In this document: positions 25,720 through 35,236 of the stretch, one piece after another
Position numbering within the stretch: position 1 is the stretch's first letter
Layout: each line of letters starts with the position of its first letter
Assembly: GCA_020444325.1 (NCBI GenBank)
Contig: JAHLLD010000002.1
Location: forward strand, 222,882 to 286,881
Reading direction: 5' to 3'
From: a bacterium
GTDB taxonomy: Bacteria > Bacteroidota > Ignavibacteria > SZUA-365
Length of the DNA: 64,000 nt
Notes under the pieces: model-generated
The model's database searches: none
Told to the model about the DNA's origin: nothing
The model's input: only the letters and a program-made list of their open reading frames with translations
Translations under genes and position numbers: made by a program

Positions 25720-27361
25720 AGTGTGGGGTACGTCGGGGATAATGCGTCGCGGTGGGGATTGTGGACAGTGTCTCAACCTGCCAGACGCGTGCGACGATGT
25801 TGTTATCAATGACTTCTTCAATAAACACCGGTCCCCTGTCCCGCGCGAAGTAAATCGTCCAGTAATAGCTGCCCGGTTGTGGACTTCCGGTTGCATCCTC
25901 GAGTGCATATCGTGCGGCGATGACATCGTTGTACGTACCACGATCGCCAGGAAGCAGCAGTCTGTCGAAGTGCTCGAGTACACGTCCATGGAGTTCCACG
26001 CCCACGGAGCCGCCGGTCAGTACCTGCCCCGCCGTCCAGGAACTCCCTACAGCAAAGGACGCGGGAAGCAATGTCATTCCGCTCTGCTGCTGCCGAATCT
26101 GCGGGGTTGCGTCGATGCGCGTCCAGTTGATTCCGCCATCCACTGAGCGATATGTCCCAATTCCGGTTCCGCAGTAAAACGCATTGTCCTTTCCGAAATG
26201 CAGGGAGTATACATGCTGCCCTTCCAGTCCCGAACGGCGCACCGGAGAGCCATCGAAACGGTACACACCGTCTTCGGTACCGACGATGACATCGCCGCTG
26301 ATATCCGACTGACAGACCGCGGTCGGACGTATCGTCGAGGGAAGCGGGACACTGGCCCAGAAGCCTGAATTTTCAGGAGTGACATACAGTACGGGGGGCA
26401 TTGCGACGGCAACAGCGGAATATGGTGAGCCGAGTGAGGCGCGAATCTGTACAATGCTTTCGGTGCCGGGATTATCAGAGGTTGTGAGCTGCGTGGGCCA
26501 GGAAGATTGCAGATGAATTTGCGCAAGTGCGCCATCATGTCTGCCGACGAAGAGCATGGAATGGGTGAAATCGTAGTTGATGATGGCGATATGCGTGACG
26601 TTTTCCGCAAGGGAGGGGAGCGGAAAGGGATCCCAGCTTGCCCGTTCCGGGTGACGCACGTAGAGATGTCCATCGATGACGACAAAGAGTGCACCGTTTC
26701 CATCACATTCGATATCACTGATGCTGCCGGCCGGCGTGGCGATGTGGGTCCATGTACTGTCGTAAATCCCGAGTCTGAATAATCCCTCAGACTCGGTCGC
26801 CACAAGCAGCTGTCCCGAAGCCCGCAGATCCCTGTTGAGTGCCGTGACGGGACTCGACCAGGCGATCTCTATCGCCTCCCACTCATCGGAGGCGGGACGA
26901 AAGCGGTACAGAGTGCCGTTTTTACCGCCGATGAATATCAGATCCCGATCCATGTTCATCCATGAGCGTGCGGCAACCTCGGGTCCTGGTACGGTGTAGA
27001 GGTAGGGCTGAAAACGCAGATGCTCAGGCACGTACGGAAGGCTGTATGCGTTGCAGCCAAGCAGGATATCGGTTCCGTTTGTATGCTGCCGGTGCAGCGT
27101 CGTACTACCGAGCCTGCTTCCGAGTGTGTCATACCTCGTGTCGAGAACAGCCCCGTTCTCGAATTCAAGGATGTGTATTTCTGTTCGTTCACCGGTTTCA
27201 CGGTAATAGCGGATGGGGGGAGGCGTAGTGCCCCAGAGGTAGTTGCCAGCGGAGTAGGTAACTTCCGCGGGTGGAGAAACACTGTCCGTGCATGCAGGGA
27301 TGAGCAGCACACCGAGTGCGCAGACAGCGAGCAGCCAGAAGGCTTTTCCCTTCATCACCAT
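25718..27361 (-). CDS. Propeller-like lipoprotein, third gene of the sigma/anti-sigma unit
   Basis: 547 residues. SpII signal peptide with lipobox LLIPAC (Cys ~24), so membrane-anchored. The body has repeated beta-propeller-like blades of the two-component-regulator/YVTN type: LIFIGGKNGTLYRFRPASDEW, LLVATESEGLFRLGIYDSTW, VIVGTEDGVYRFDGS, AFYCGTGIGTYRSVDGGINW. The start (27361, or in-frame ATG 27355) overlaps the stop of the anti-sigma gene, so it is translationally coupled to it. A sensor or ligand-presenting partner of the anti-sigma barrel is plausible, but this is inference. Not assigned to a named family. Confidence 0.75.
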   Translation of the reverse strand: MVMKGKAFWLLAVCALGVLLIPACTDSVSPPAEVTYSAGNYLWGTTPPPIRYYRETGERTEIHILEFENGAVLDTRYDTLGSRLGSTTLHRQHTNGTDILLGCNAYSLPYVPEHLRFQPYLYTVPGPEVAARSWMNMDRDLIFIGGKNGTLYRFRPASDEWEAIEIAWSSPVTALNRDLRASGQLLVATESEGLFRLGIYDSTWTHIATPAGSISDIECDGNGALFVVIDGHLYVRHPERASWDPFPLPSLAENVTHIAIINYDFTHSMLFVGRHDGALAQIHLQSSWPTQLTTSDNPGTESIVQIRASLGSPYSAVAVAMPPVLYVTPENSGFWASVPLPSTIRPTAVCQSDISGDVIVGTEDGVYRFDGSPVRRSGLEGQHVYSLHFGKDNAFYCGTGIGTYRSVDGGINWTRIDATPQIRQQQSGMTLLPASFAVGSSWTAGQVLTGGSVGVELHGRVLEHFDRLLLPGDRGTYNDVIAARYALEDATGSPQPGSYYWTIYFARDRGPVFIEEVIDNNIVARVWQVETLSTIPTATHYPRRTPH

Positions 27362-28833
27362 AGCAGTATTCCTATTCCGACACGAAGTTCAAGTGCAGAA
27401 CTGAAAACTGTCGTGGGTGTATCGTTTGCATCGATGATCCCCAGCGGTCCGTTCAGAGGAGTTTCTGCCAGAGGGACGAGGGGTGCCGCCTGCAGCCAGG
27501 CGCCCGTAAAGTGCATGCCTGCCCGCGCCCGTACCGCATAGCTGAGAGGATACAGCACCGAGAGTCCCGCCGAGAACATGAAATCGCGCTGCGCATCCAG
27601 CGTGAGTCCAGCACCGGCGTCCGCCTGTACCTGAAGAAAATCACCGGGATTTACGGTGAAGAAGCCGTGCGCCCTCAGCCAGGGCAGGAGTTCATCTTTG
27701 AGTGCCGTACTCATCAGCACAGTTTCGGTTGATACGGTGTTGTCCAGGGCACTGCGTGAGCTTGCGATCGATTCACGCGCGAAGAGTGATTGTCCGAATT
27801 CGAGTCCCGCTTCAATCTGCGGTGAAATGGCCAGGCGAATCCCAGCCAGGTACATACCCTGCACAAGGGTCTTTGCTCTCGTTCCACTGCCCTGCATCTC
27901 CTGATGCGCGGCGCCGGACTCCAGGTACAGGAACAGCCGGCCTCCCAGCAGTCTGCTGCTGCTTTCTGCTGCATAGACGAAACCGCTCCCGCGCCTGTGT
28001 TCGTCTTCGCTTCCCAGAGTTACGTGAACGGGACGCAGGGGGAGCTCGGGCACGAAATCCACCTGTGCCAGTCCGCTGCGGGTTTGATCGTTATCCGGTA
28101 CCTGAACTGATTGTGCGTCCATTGCTGCCCGTGCGTCCATTGCCGCCCGTGCGTCCGTTGCCGCCCGTGCGTCCGTTGCCGCCCGTGCGTCCGTTCCTGC
28201 ATGTTGCGTTTCAACGCCAGCGATTGATGTTGGCGTTCTTCCCGTTGAGGCGGCATGTCCACCGGCGGACTGTGAAATCCGGTTTGAGGGAACAGCTGTG
28301 GTGACTGTTCCCTCGTGCCGGATCGGGTTCGATACCACGGAGGCTGCGGCATCGCTTGATTCTTGTACTGCATCTGCAGGGTGTCCGGTGACAGGAGATT
28401 GCTCCGCTTGTGTCGCAGCAGACATCTGCGTTTCAGGATGATCTGCTTTCCCCGCAATAAATTCAGGGATGCCTGGCAAAAGGAAAACCAGGGAAGTGAA
28501 GAAGAGTCCGCCAAGCAACAGGAGGGAAAGCAGTCTCCATGGAATGCGCGATACGAGTCTGCTGCTTTGCGACACTGCGCCGACGAGGGGACGCGTTTCC
28601 ACGACGGTGTTCAGAGCAGGTATGCGAGATGCGAGTGCACGTTCAGTATACGCCGGAATGCCCTTTGCACCGTCATGTTGCTTCACTGCCGCATCCAACT
28701 GTCTGTATTGTCTGAGCACTTCCTGTTTCTTCGGATCGCTCGAGACCTCGCGAAGAAATGCCGACTCTTCACGCGGGTCCAGCAGTCCGTCCAGATAGGC
28801 GAGCACCTTATGTTCAAATGATTGTTGCATCAT
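27355..28833 (-). CDS. Anti-sigma factor with predicted periplasm-spanning linker and C-terminal beta-barrel
   Basis: 492 residues from ATG 28833, which overlaps the sigma-factor stop (ATGA, 28830-28833). Layout: cytoplasmic anti-sigma-like domain (1-95, LAYLDGLLDPREESAFLREV and EVLRQYRQLDAAVKQH), one membrane helix (101-120), a low-complexity Ala/Ser/Thr/Asp-rich linker (~125-265) with five TDARAA-like hexapeptides (~214-240), then a beta-barrel-like domain (283-492) ending in LELRVGIGILLW. One helix plus a terminal barrel matches the dual-membrane-spanning anti-sigma architecture described in Bacteroides thetaiotaomicron (Dma). The sigma partner is immediately upstream. An in-frame upstream extension to 28902 overlaps sigma and lacks a ribosome site. 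Confidence 0.8.
   Translation of the reverse strand: MMQQSFEHKVLAYLDGLLDPREESAFLREVSSDPKKQEVLRQYRQLDAAVKQHDGAKGIPAYTERALASRIPALNTVVETRPLVGAVSQSSRLVSRIPWRLLSLLLLGGLFFTSLVFLLPGIPEFIAGKADHPETQMSAATQAEQSPVTGHPADAVQESSDAAASVVSNPIRHEGTVTTAVPSNRISQSAGGHAASTGRTPTSIAGVETQHAGTDARAATDARAATDARAAMDARAAMDAQSVQVPDNDQTRSGLAQVDFVPELPLRPVHVTLGSEDEHRRGSGFVYAAESSSRLLGGRLFLYLESGAAHQEMQGSGTRAKTLVQGMYLAGIRLAISPQIEAGLEFGQSLFARESIASSRSALDNTVSTETVLMSTALKDELLPWLRAHGFFTVNPGDFLQVQADAGAGLTLDAQRDFMFSAGLSVLYPLSYAVRARAGMHFTGAWLQAAPLVPLAETPLNGPLGIIDANDTPTTVFSSALELRVGIGILLW
28113..28202. repeat. 18-bp tandem repeat x 5 inside the anti-sigma gene
   Basis: Units at 28113-28130, 28131-28148, 28149-28166, 28167-28184 and 28185-28202, of type GTGCGTCCGTTGCCGCCC, with only A/G and C/T changes; the last unit diverges at its end. 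Read on the reverse strand they encode the (T/M)DARAA hexapeptides of the linker. The unit is a multiple of three, so copy-number change keeps frame. Confidence 0.9.
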
Positions 28834-29408
28834 GTATTTCCTTCCGCGCGTTCTTCGAGTCGGGATATGAGCATGGTGCGAAGAGACTGTTTCGCACGCC
28901 ATAGACGTTGCCGAATGACATCAATGTTGTTCCCGGTGATCTCCGCGATTTCGGCATATGAGAAACCATCGTACTCACGGAGCAGTATCGCCTCACGCTG
29001 TTGCTCCGGCAGACGGGTAATTGCATCCTCAAGGAGGGCATGCATGTCTTTCTTTTCCAGCTGCGCGTCAGGGAGTGGGTGTGGCGAACTGATCGGAATA
29101 TCTTCCTCGCTCTCAAAGCGTGAGTGCCGGTTCTGCAGTTTGAGTGCATTCAGACAGGAATTGCGGGCGATGGTGTACATCCACGCGCGCACATTCGTAT
29201 GGTCGCGAAGCGTATGTGCCTTCTGATGGATTTTCACAAAGGTATCCTGGAACATATCCGATGCCAGTTCCTCGTCGCCACGAACGATGGAGAGAATGAA
29301 GCGATACAGCTCCAGGCGTCTTCGCCGGTACAATTCGGCAAAGGCCTGGTCGTCGCCATCACCGAAAGCGGTGAGGAGTTCGCCGTCACTTAAATCGGAC
29401 AACTTCAT
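28830..29408 (-). CDS. ECF-type RNA polymerase sigma factor
   Basis: 192 residues from ATG 29408; a GTG 30 codons upstream would add a non-conserved tail. Sigma region 2 (DGDDQAFAELYRRRRLELYRFILS, DMFQDTFVKIHQKAHTL, WMYTIARNSCLNALK) and region 4 (RLPEQQREAILLREYDGFSYAEIAEITGNNIDVIRQRLWRAKQSL) are complete. Initiates transcription of an unknown regulon. It is held by the coupled anti-sigma encoded directly downstream; such pairs are usually autoregulated. The large T9SS protein gene lies 165 bases upstream on the same strand and may belong to the regulon. Confidence 0.92.
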   Translation of the reverse strand: MKLSDLSDGELLTAFGDGDDQAFAELYRRRRLELYRFILSIVRGDEELASDMFQDTFVKIHQKAHTLRDHTNVRAWMYTIARNSCLNALKLQNRHSRFESEEDIPISSPHPLPDAQLEKKDMHALLEDAITRLPEQQREAILLREYDGFSYAEIAEITGNNIDVIRQRLWRAKQSLRTMLISRLEERAEGNT

Positions 29409-29573
29409 ATGTCGCCTGCCGCTCGCGTTCTTTCCGTTCCCTTTCGATGCAGCGGTCTGCAAAGGAAGCGTTTGGACAGGCAGTACCGCGTTACTCACTG
29501 AAATACAGTTTTATGTGTCAGAAACAGGAGAAGGGACGATCCTCGTGGACCGTCCCTTTTCCCCATGGTTGCC

Positions 29574-32516
29574 TCATTGAAGCAGGAATTTATGCAATCC
29601 ACTCACCGCCCGTCCATTTTGGTCGATTCCGTTGACGAGCAGAAGATAGGTCCCAGCCGGGGCCTGCAGTCCACCTTCGATCCGCCCGTTCCACATCGCG
29701 TTATTGTGTTGGACAGGCACTGTTGCCATGACGCGGCCGAGCATGTCTACCACGTGCACGCTGCCGGAGCGCAGAGTCTGGTTGAGCAGAATTTGTACCG
29801 GTCCAGTCGCAGGGTTCGGCGTCGTGTACATCTGCAGCGCCGATTCGGGAAGCGGGACGCCAGCGACGCTGCTGACCGAACTGCCGGCGAGAAGGATGTA
29901 GCGCGAGTTCAGGTGTTCATGCGATCCGTGCATGGTGAGATTTATCATGGTGACAGCCTGGACATCACGCGTGATGCGCAGCTGCACTTCCATTGTTTCA
30001 TCCGGTGCCAGTGTCACGGGCAGGGTGGTCCCACCGATGATCTCGGCGTAGGCGTCAATGTCCATTCCAAGACTGGTAATACTGACGGACATATCCAGGT
30101 TGTTGATGAAACGCAGGGTGATGACGTCATTTTCCTTCACCTTCCCGAGTCCGATAATCGGAGCGAAGCTGTCTTTTGGATAAAGGTCTATCACCGAGGA
30201 GCTGGGAATTGGGATTATCGCTTTTCCATACACCGAAAAGTTGTAATCTGCCGTGATGAGGGAATCATGATAATAGAAGTGGAAATTGGCATGTTCCCCG
30301 ATGCCCGGGTACCCGGTGACCGAGGTGGGGGAATACTGCACTCTGATCGATCCGCGACCACTTCCAACTACAGTTGAATCGTAGGCGGGGAGGTTAATGG
30401 GCAATGAACTGAGCAGAGTGATATTATCTGAACCAAACTTGCTGCTCAGATTCAGAGCCACCGGAACAGGGAGATAATTCTGCAGGACGAAATCGTCTTC
30501 CACCGTTGTGTTGATCGCAGTGATCATCGTACCAGCATCGCTGACATGCATTCTCGTGGAGTCGAAGACGCGGATATAATCCGTGAGACTGAACCCGATG
30601 AGATTGACGACAAGCGAACGAGAGGTTGGCGTCCCCGATGAATTGTTCAACGTAAAATGCAGCATTTCGGTCACATACTCAGGAGGAGGAACAGGAGTAA
30701 AGCAGACGGAGATACCAGACGTATCCCCGGCAGCGATGGTGACGTCGGCGCTCGACGGCAGTGTATAGAGTGAAGAGACGCCACTGAGGCTGATGTCAGT
30801 CAGCGTGACCGCATGGTTGGTGGTATTGATGACCCAGGCATCCATGCAGTAGGAAGTGGAGGTATCGACTGCGCCAAAATCGAGATCGTTGACGACTTTC
30901 ACACCGTCGTAGTCAGACCAGTACACCGTAGTGCCGTAGAGATATACATCGGCGTGCTCGGTTCCGGATGTACCGATAAGGTACGCGCCACCTCGTCCGA
31001 TCGGTGGATTCACAAAGGTGACAGGAACGACCGCAATGCCGCCACTGTCGATGATGACACTTGATTGCGGGATGGTAAAACAGCTGTCCCCATAGAATGA
31101 AAGATCCACTGTCAGCTGTCCGGAACTCAGATTATGGATCTTCACGGTGTCCGTCACCGATGCTCCAGGTTGCGCCTCGAATTCGATACGCTGATACATG
31201 TCGGGCGTACGCATGGCAAAGAGTTTGTTACCATCTCGCGGCTCGTCTACAACTGCTATCACGTCGGCTGAGTCCACCTCCGCGATACCGTCCGTAACGA
31301 CAATCTTGGCACGGTACACATCAGCGGCAGCACCCACGAAACGTACGGCAAGGGAAAAGGTTTTTCGTGGTTCAATAGTAAAGTTCGGCGTTGGCACGAC
31401 TTCAAAACGGGAATCCCTGACGACATAGGCTTGCAGATTCAGTGTGCTGTCGGTGAGATTCCGAATGCCAATGGTTGCGGTATCCGGGTCGATCGCGGTG
31501 GCATAGATCGACATGTACTCCCTGGTGAACTCGAAATTCCCGCGTTTCGGGACGACATCGACGAGCAGCCTTACCGTATCAATATCGATGCCATCAGTGA
31601 TGGTAAGCATGCCGGTATACTGTCCGGGAGTATCGGAGTAGAACTGCACGCGGGCGGTTTCGAAATTGGCTACAGTAATCGGTGAGGCATTCGCCTCCAG
31701 GTAGAAACCGGGATCGCCCTGCAGTGCGAGATCCAGCGTTACCGGATTGGTGGCGGTGTTGCGAAGATGTACCCAGAGCCACCTCGTCATTCCAGCTTCC
31801 GTGGTACCTGAAGACGACGGGCTGGTTGTCCAATGGTAGGGCTGGTTTACTGTGGTTACATATATCGTGGTCGTATCGGTGAACGTTCCATCGGTCACGA
31901 TGAGCTTTGCGTTATACGTTCCAGCACTGTTGCTGAAGAAATCCAGGTACACGGTTTGCGAAGCAGATGCCGGTATAGCGACGCTGGCGGGACCATTGTA
32001 GGAGAAAGGGGCGTCTCCAGCCACACTCGGTGTGACCTGCAATGCTGTACTCTTCAGATTCTGTACCGTTATCGCTATCTGTCGTGCCACGCCCAGCTCC
32101 GCATAAGCGGATGTGTAAGGTGGCAGCAAGGCAAAATTCGCTGGATTCACGAACACGGTGATAAGCGTCGAATCCGTGATCGTGCCATCGGTCACCCGGA
32201 GCATGGTCTGGAAGGTGCCACTCGTTGTACTGTAGAAGTCAATTGTTGTCAGCATCGCATACGAGGAGTCGAAGCTGAGTGTCCTGCTCAGCGAATCGAT
32301 GACAAATTGCGGGTCGCCGTTGAGACTGGAGGTGACCGTCACCGGTGTGTTCACCGGATTCTGTATGGTCACAAGCAGCTGGGTGTGAATACCGGCCTTC
32401 GCTGTAACCGAATCGGAAACCTGGTAGATATAGTAGTGAGGGTTGTTCCCGGCGCGCGCGACGATTGCCGCAAAAAACAGGAAACATATGGTGAGCAGGT
32501 AGCTGCGCATTCTCAT
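29574..32516 (-). CDS. Large T9SS-secreted protein with repeated Ig-like (choice-of-anchor) domains
   Basis: 980 residues from ATG 32516 (second ATG two codons later), which starts the signal peptide SYLLTICFLFFAAIVARA. Residues ~30-900 are repeated ~110-residue beta-sandwich units with recurring IxxxNxxxxPVTVTxSLxGDPxF and TVxVTDGTxTDTxxIxV patterns, like choice-of-anchor/ASPM-SPD-2-type Ig domains. The C-terminus is a Por sorting domain (TPNPATGPVQILLNQTLRSG, LQAPAGTYLLLVNG). Probably cell-surface or matrix protein; ligand unknown. It lies upstream of the ECF sigma gene on the same strand. Confidence 0.85.
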   Translation of the reverse strand: MRMRSYLLTICFLFFAAIVARAGNNPHYYIYQVSDSVTAKAGIHTQLLVTIQNPVNTPVTVTSSLNGDPQFVIDSLSRTLSFDSSYAMLTTIDFYSTTSGTFQTMLRVTDGTITDSTLITVFVNPANFALLPPYTSAYAELGVARQIAITVQNLKSTALQVTPSVAGDAPFSYNGPASVAIPASASQTVYLDFFSNSAGTYNAKLIVTDGTFTDTTTIYVTTVNQPYHWTTSPSSSGTTEAGMTRWLWVHLRNTATNPVTLDLALQGDPGFYLEANASPITVANFETARVQFYSDTPGQYTGMLTITDGIDIDTVRLLVDVVPKRGNFEFTREYMSIYATAIDPDTATIGIRNLTDSTLNLQAYVVRDSRFEVVPTPNFTIEPRKTFSLAVRFVGAAADVYRAKIVVTDGIAEVDSADVIAVVDEPRDGNKLFAMRTPDMYQRIEFEAQPGASVTDTVKIHNLSSGQLTVDLSFYGDSCFTIPQSSVIIDSGGIAVVPVTFVNPPIGRGGAYLIGTSGTEHADVYLYGTTVYWSDYDGVKVVNDLDFGAVDTSTSYCMDAWVINTTNHAVTLTDISLSGVSSLYTLPSSADVTIAAGDTSGISVCFTPVPPPEYVTEMLHFTLNNSSGTPTSRSLVVNLIGFSLTDYIRVFDSTRMHVSDAGTMITAINTTVEDDFVLQNYLPVPVALNLSSKFGSDNITLLSSLPINLPAYDSTVVGSGRGSIRVQYSPTSVTGYPGIGEHANFHFYYHDSLITADYNFSVYGKAIIPIPSSSVIDLYPKDSFAPIIGLGKVKENDVITLRFINNLDMSVSITSLGMDIDAYAEIIGGTTLPVTLAPDETMEVQLRITRDVQAVTMINLTMHGSHEHLNSRYILLAGSSVSSVAGVPLPESALQMYTTPNPATGPVQILLNQTLRSGSVHVVDMLGRVMATVPVQHNNAMWNGRIEGGLQAPAGTYLLLVNGIDQNGRAVSGLHKFLLQ

Positions 32517-32674
32517 GGTTGCACCGTGTGTAGATGGAAAGCCTGTTCGATCGTGTGGACCGGTCAGTGAATAAACAATCGAGGGAGGGAAAAGTAACGC
32601 TGCCCGCAGAGAAATGTCGGCGATTGCATCAGTGTGCTTGTAATTATGCAGAATGCGGGTAAGGATGTGCTTCA

Positions 32675-32698
32675 GAATATGCAGAAAGTGCATAATTC
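32675..32698. repeat. TATGCA...TGCATA hairpin element, copy 1
   Basis: GAATATGCA (32675-32683) and TGCATAATTC (32689-32698) around GAAAG. A half copy (TAATTATGCAG, 32641-32651) lies just beside it. It is upstream of the large T9SS gene and resembles the two better copies at 59683-59736. Confidence 0.55.
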
Positions 32699-32757
32699 TT
32701 CGCCGGCGGAGGTCAAGGACATGCTGGAATGTGGAATCCCGGCGTTTGCGATGTCAG

Positions 32758-35052
32758 TCAGTGTGTGCCGGAATCTCCTTCAAACTGCAGCAGGGTCATG
32801 TTGCCGATAAGCTGCCTGGCCTGTCCGATGAGCTTCTGCTGCGCTGCTTCATTGCCGAGCTGATGTCCCTCAGGCGTGTCGATGAAGCGCTGCAGATGCG
32901 CGATGGCCTCGGCGGGACGAGGTGGCTTCGCCGTCGCGGCGATATAGCCGAGCAGGAAATGCGGCAGTGTGAAACTGCTGTCGATTTCCATGGCGCGTTC
33001 GAGTATCATTTGCGCTTCCCGGGGATGTCCGGTAGTGATCAGGGCGCGTCCCGCCCTTGACGCGATCAGACTGCTGCTCCGGATTTCAGGCAATGCCTCG
33101 AGGAAGGGAACTGCGTCTGTCAATTCCTCTCCGCGTTCGTAGCGGTAATCATCTTTCACCATCCGCAGCAGCGGATCGCCGGGCAGCAATGCATTGAAAC
33201 GCTGCCAATGCTGCTCGAAATAGCTGTCTTGCACATCCCGCAATCCAGTCAGCTGTGGAATCTGCAGCAGGGCTTCAACGGCGACTTCAACGAATTCACT
33301 TCTGCTGCCGGCATAGAGCGAATCGGTGCCCTCTTCTTTCATCCGGAGGAGTTTCCCTTGCAGTTCATCGAACACGGCATCCATGTACGAACGCTGTTGC
33401 TTTGCAGGCAGGTTGAGTGTAATGCCGCGGAGAAGTTTCCGGAAATCCCTCGGGTACCCGACCATTTCCACTTTCTTGAGCATCGCCCAGGTCTCCTCCT
33501 CCAGTTGTCCCTCACGCTGATACTGCTTTCGCAGGTGCTCATATCCATTGAGCGCGAAATCCCCGGTGACATTCTGGTCGTCGAGCGCCATGATGTCCCG
33601 GAAACGCTGTTCGGACATCGTGGTATCGACATTGACCGCAATCCACGGCAGGAGTGTGACGACGGCAGCGCCGGATGCGAGATATGCGAGATACGATCTG
33701 CGCGTGGGATCCTTCTGACGCGCGAGCAGGGTGATTGCCAGCAGCGCTGTCGCGACACCGAAGCCGGCATTGACATCCCAGTCCCTCGCCATACCGAAGC
33801 AGGTATACCCGAATAGCAGCAGGAAGCCGGTGAAGATCACATGCGCCAGTGCCACGACCTGTGGCTCATCAAGTGCTTCGTTGTTCCGGAGAAAGGGAAG
33901 CAACAGCAGGGCGGGAGCCGCGGAGAGCAACAGCATATTGATAACGTCGCCGAGGTGTGCACCGGAAAGCAGCGTGTAATGCTGTATGGCCCCTTCCTCA
34001 CCGAATGGAGCGAGTGCCAGGATGACGCGGCTTCCTTCCGTCGCGACGCCGGATGCGAAGTAATAGATGCCACCGGCCACCAGTGCCGCAGCAGCTCCCG
34101 CGAGAAGCACGCGCGTGTTGACCAGTGTGCGCAGTTTTTCGTCTCCACGCGACGCAAGGGCGAGCAGCAGTCCCGGCAGCGTGACCAGCGTCATCAGATG
34201 CAGTGCACTGCTGAGCACAAAGGCGGCGAGCATCCAGACAGGGGAAAGCCGCCGCTCGGCTACGGCGATACTGCTGATGAAGAAGGCGGTCAGCGCGGTG
34301 AAATACATGGTGTAGTATTCCACGTACCCGAAAAAGAACAGTGTCGCTGGAGTGCCGATCAGCAGTGCAATGCGCGCGAGGCGCAGCGAAGCGTCCTCGT
34401 CCCGTCGCAGGGCGGTGAGCATGACGAGGAAGACGAACACGGCGCCGGACAACACGCCCAGGAGCTGGAAAATGAACTGTGGCTGTGAGGTGAGGGTTGT
34501 CGGATGCGCTGCGTCGAAAAACATTGTTGCGCCCGTTGCGAGGATGCGAGCGGTCAGCGGAGCCGACCCGGCGGAGAAAAGCACATCCTCTGAAATCGAT
34601 GCACCGCGCACCCAGCGAAAATGCTCGGCGAGATAGGAAGCGCCGTCACCGAGGAAAAACGTATCCATGCGCAGCAGCCAGAACAGCACGGCAGCCGCTG
34701 CGGCACCGAGAAGGGAAAAGAGCACGGCATTGCCGCGCTGCAGCAGTCGCGCTTTCCATTGAAAGAGTCCGAAAAGCAGGGGGGAAGCCAGCGCGAGTCC
34801 GAGAGCCGCCGTCAGCAGTTCCGCCCATTCCGGCAGGTAACCGGGAAAGGAGAGTCCCCACAGTCGCGCCTCCGGGAAGCGGGCGGCGACCACGCGAAGC
34901 AAAACAAGAAGGGCATACGCGCCACCCGCACTGCGAAGCAGCGTCGCAGCCGGGAGGGCGGGACGCGGTGCGGATGCTGATGATTTATCCTGCCTGGAAG
35001 GGACCGGCTTCCGCTTCGACTGTCCCTGTTGTTTCGCTGCTTTCTTCGCCAT
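32758..35052 (-). CDS. Multi-pass membrane protein, GT-C glycosyltransferase-like, with TPR-like tail
   Basis: 764 residues from ATG 35052, which follows a divergent promoter region; the open frame extends further upstream without coding character. A basic N-terminus (AKKAAKQQGQSKRKPVPSRQDK) precedes about 10-12 membrane helices (80-500) with periplasmic loops rich in aromatic residues (FFFGYVEYYTMYF), as in PMT/ArnT-type GT-C enzymes. A soluble C-terminal region (~560-764) has TPR-like helices (RAGRALITTGHPREAQMILERAME). A DGAS(Y) motif in the first large loop (FFLGDGASYLAEHF) could be the catalytic acidic site. Lipid-linked sugar transfer is inferred only. Confidence 0.6.
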   Translation of the reverse strand: MAKKAAKQQGQSKRKPVPSRQDKSSASAPRPALPAATLLRSAGGAYALLVLLRVVAARFPEARLWGLSFPGYLPEWAELLTAALGLALASPLLFGLFQWKARLLQRGNAVLFSLLGAAAAAVLFWLLRMDTFFLGDGASYLAEHFRWVRGASISEDVLFSAGSAPLTARILATGATMFFDAAHPTTLTSQPQFIFQLLGVLSGAVFVFLVMLTALRRDEDASLRLARIALLIGTPATLFFFGYVEYYTMYFTALTAFFISSIAVAERRLSPVWMLAAFVLSSALHLMTLVTLPGLLLALASRGDEKLRTLVNTRVLLAGAAAALVAGGIYYFASGVATEGSRVILALAPFGEEGAIQHYTLLSGAHLGDVINMLLLSAAPALLLLPFLRNNEALDEPQVVALAHVIFTGFLLLFGYTCFGMARDWDVNAGFGVATALLAITLLARQKDPTRRSYLAYLASGAAVVTLLPWIAVNVDTTMSEQRFRDIMALDDQNVTGDFALNGYEHLRKQYQREGQLEEETWAMLKKVEMVGYPRDFRKLLRGITLNLPAKQQRSYMDAVFDELQGKLLRMKEEGTDSLYAGSRSEFVEVAVEALLQIPQLTGLRDVQDSYFEQHWQRFNALLPGDPLLRMVKDDYRYERGEELTDAVPFLEALPEIRSSSLIASRAGRALITTGHPREAQMILERAMEIDSSFTLPHFLLGYIAATAKPPRPAEAIAHLQRFIDTPEGHQLGNEAAQQKLIGQARQLIGNMTLLQFEGDSGTH

Positions 35053-35236
35053 GAGTACCAGGAAATAATGCGGGAATGAGCTTCTGATCGTAAAAATTAC
35101 ACCCCGCGGGACAAGGAACAAAACCCGGGCGGGAACAAATAGCGATCCGGACAGTACAGAAGCGACAATCGGATATCCGACTTCCATGTCGTATTATTCC
35201 GCAGCCTGTTTTCTCACCAATTCTGAGAGGTACCGC

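Noticed and set aside
28113..28202. CRISPR-like or intergenic repeat
   Set aside because: The repeat is inside a coding frame, in phase, and codes for a regular hexapeptide.
29531..29558. Terminator after the large T9SS gene
   Set aside because: AAGGGACG/CGTCCCTT can pair, but on the reverse strand no T run follows, so termination there is doubtful.
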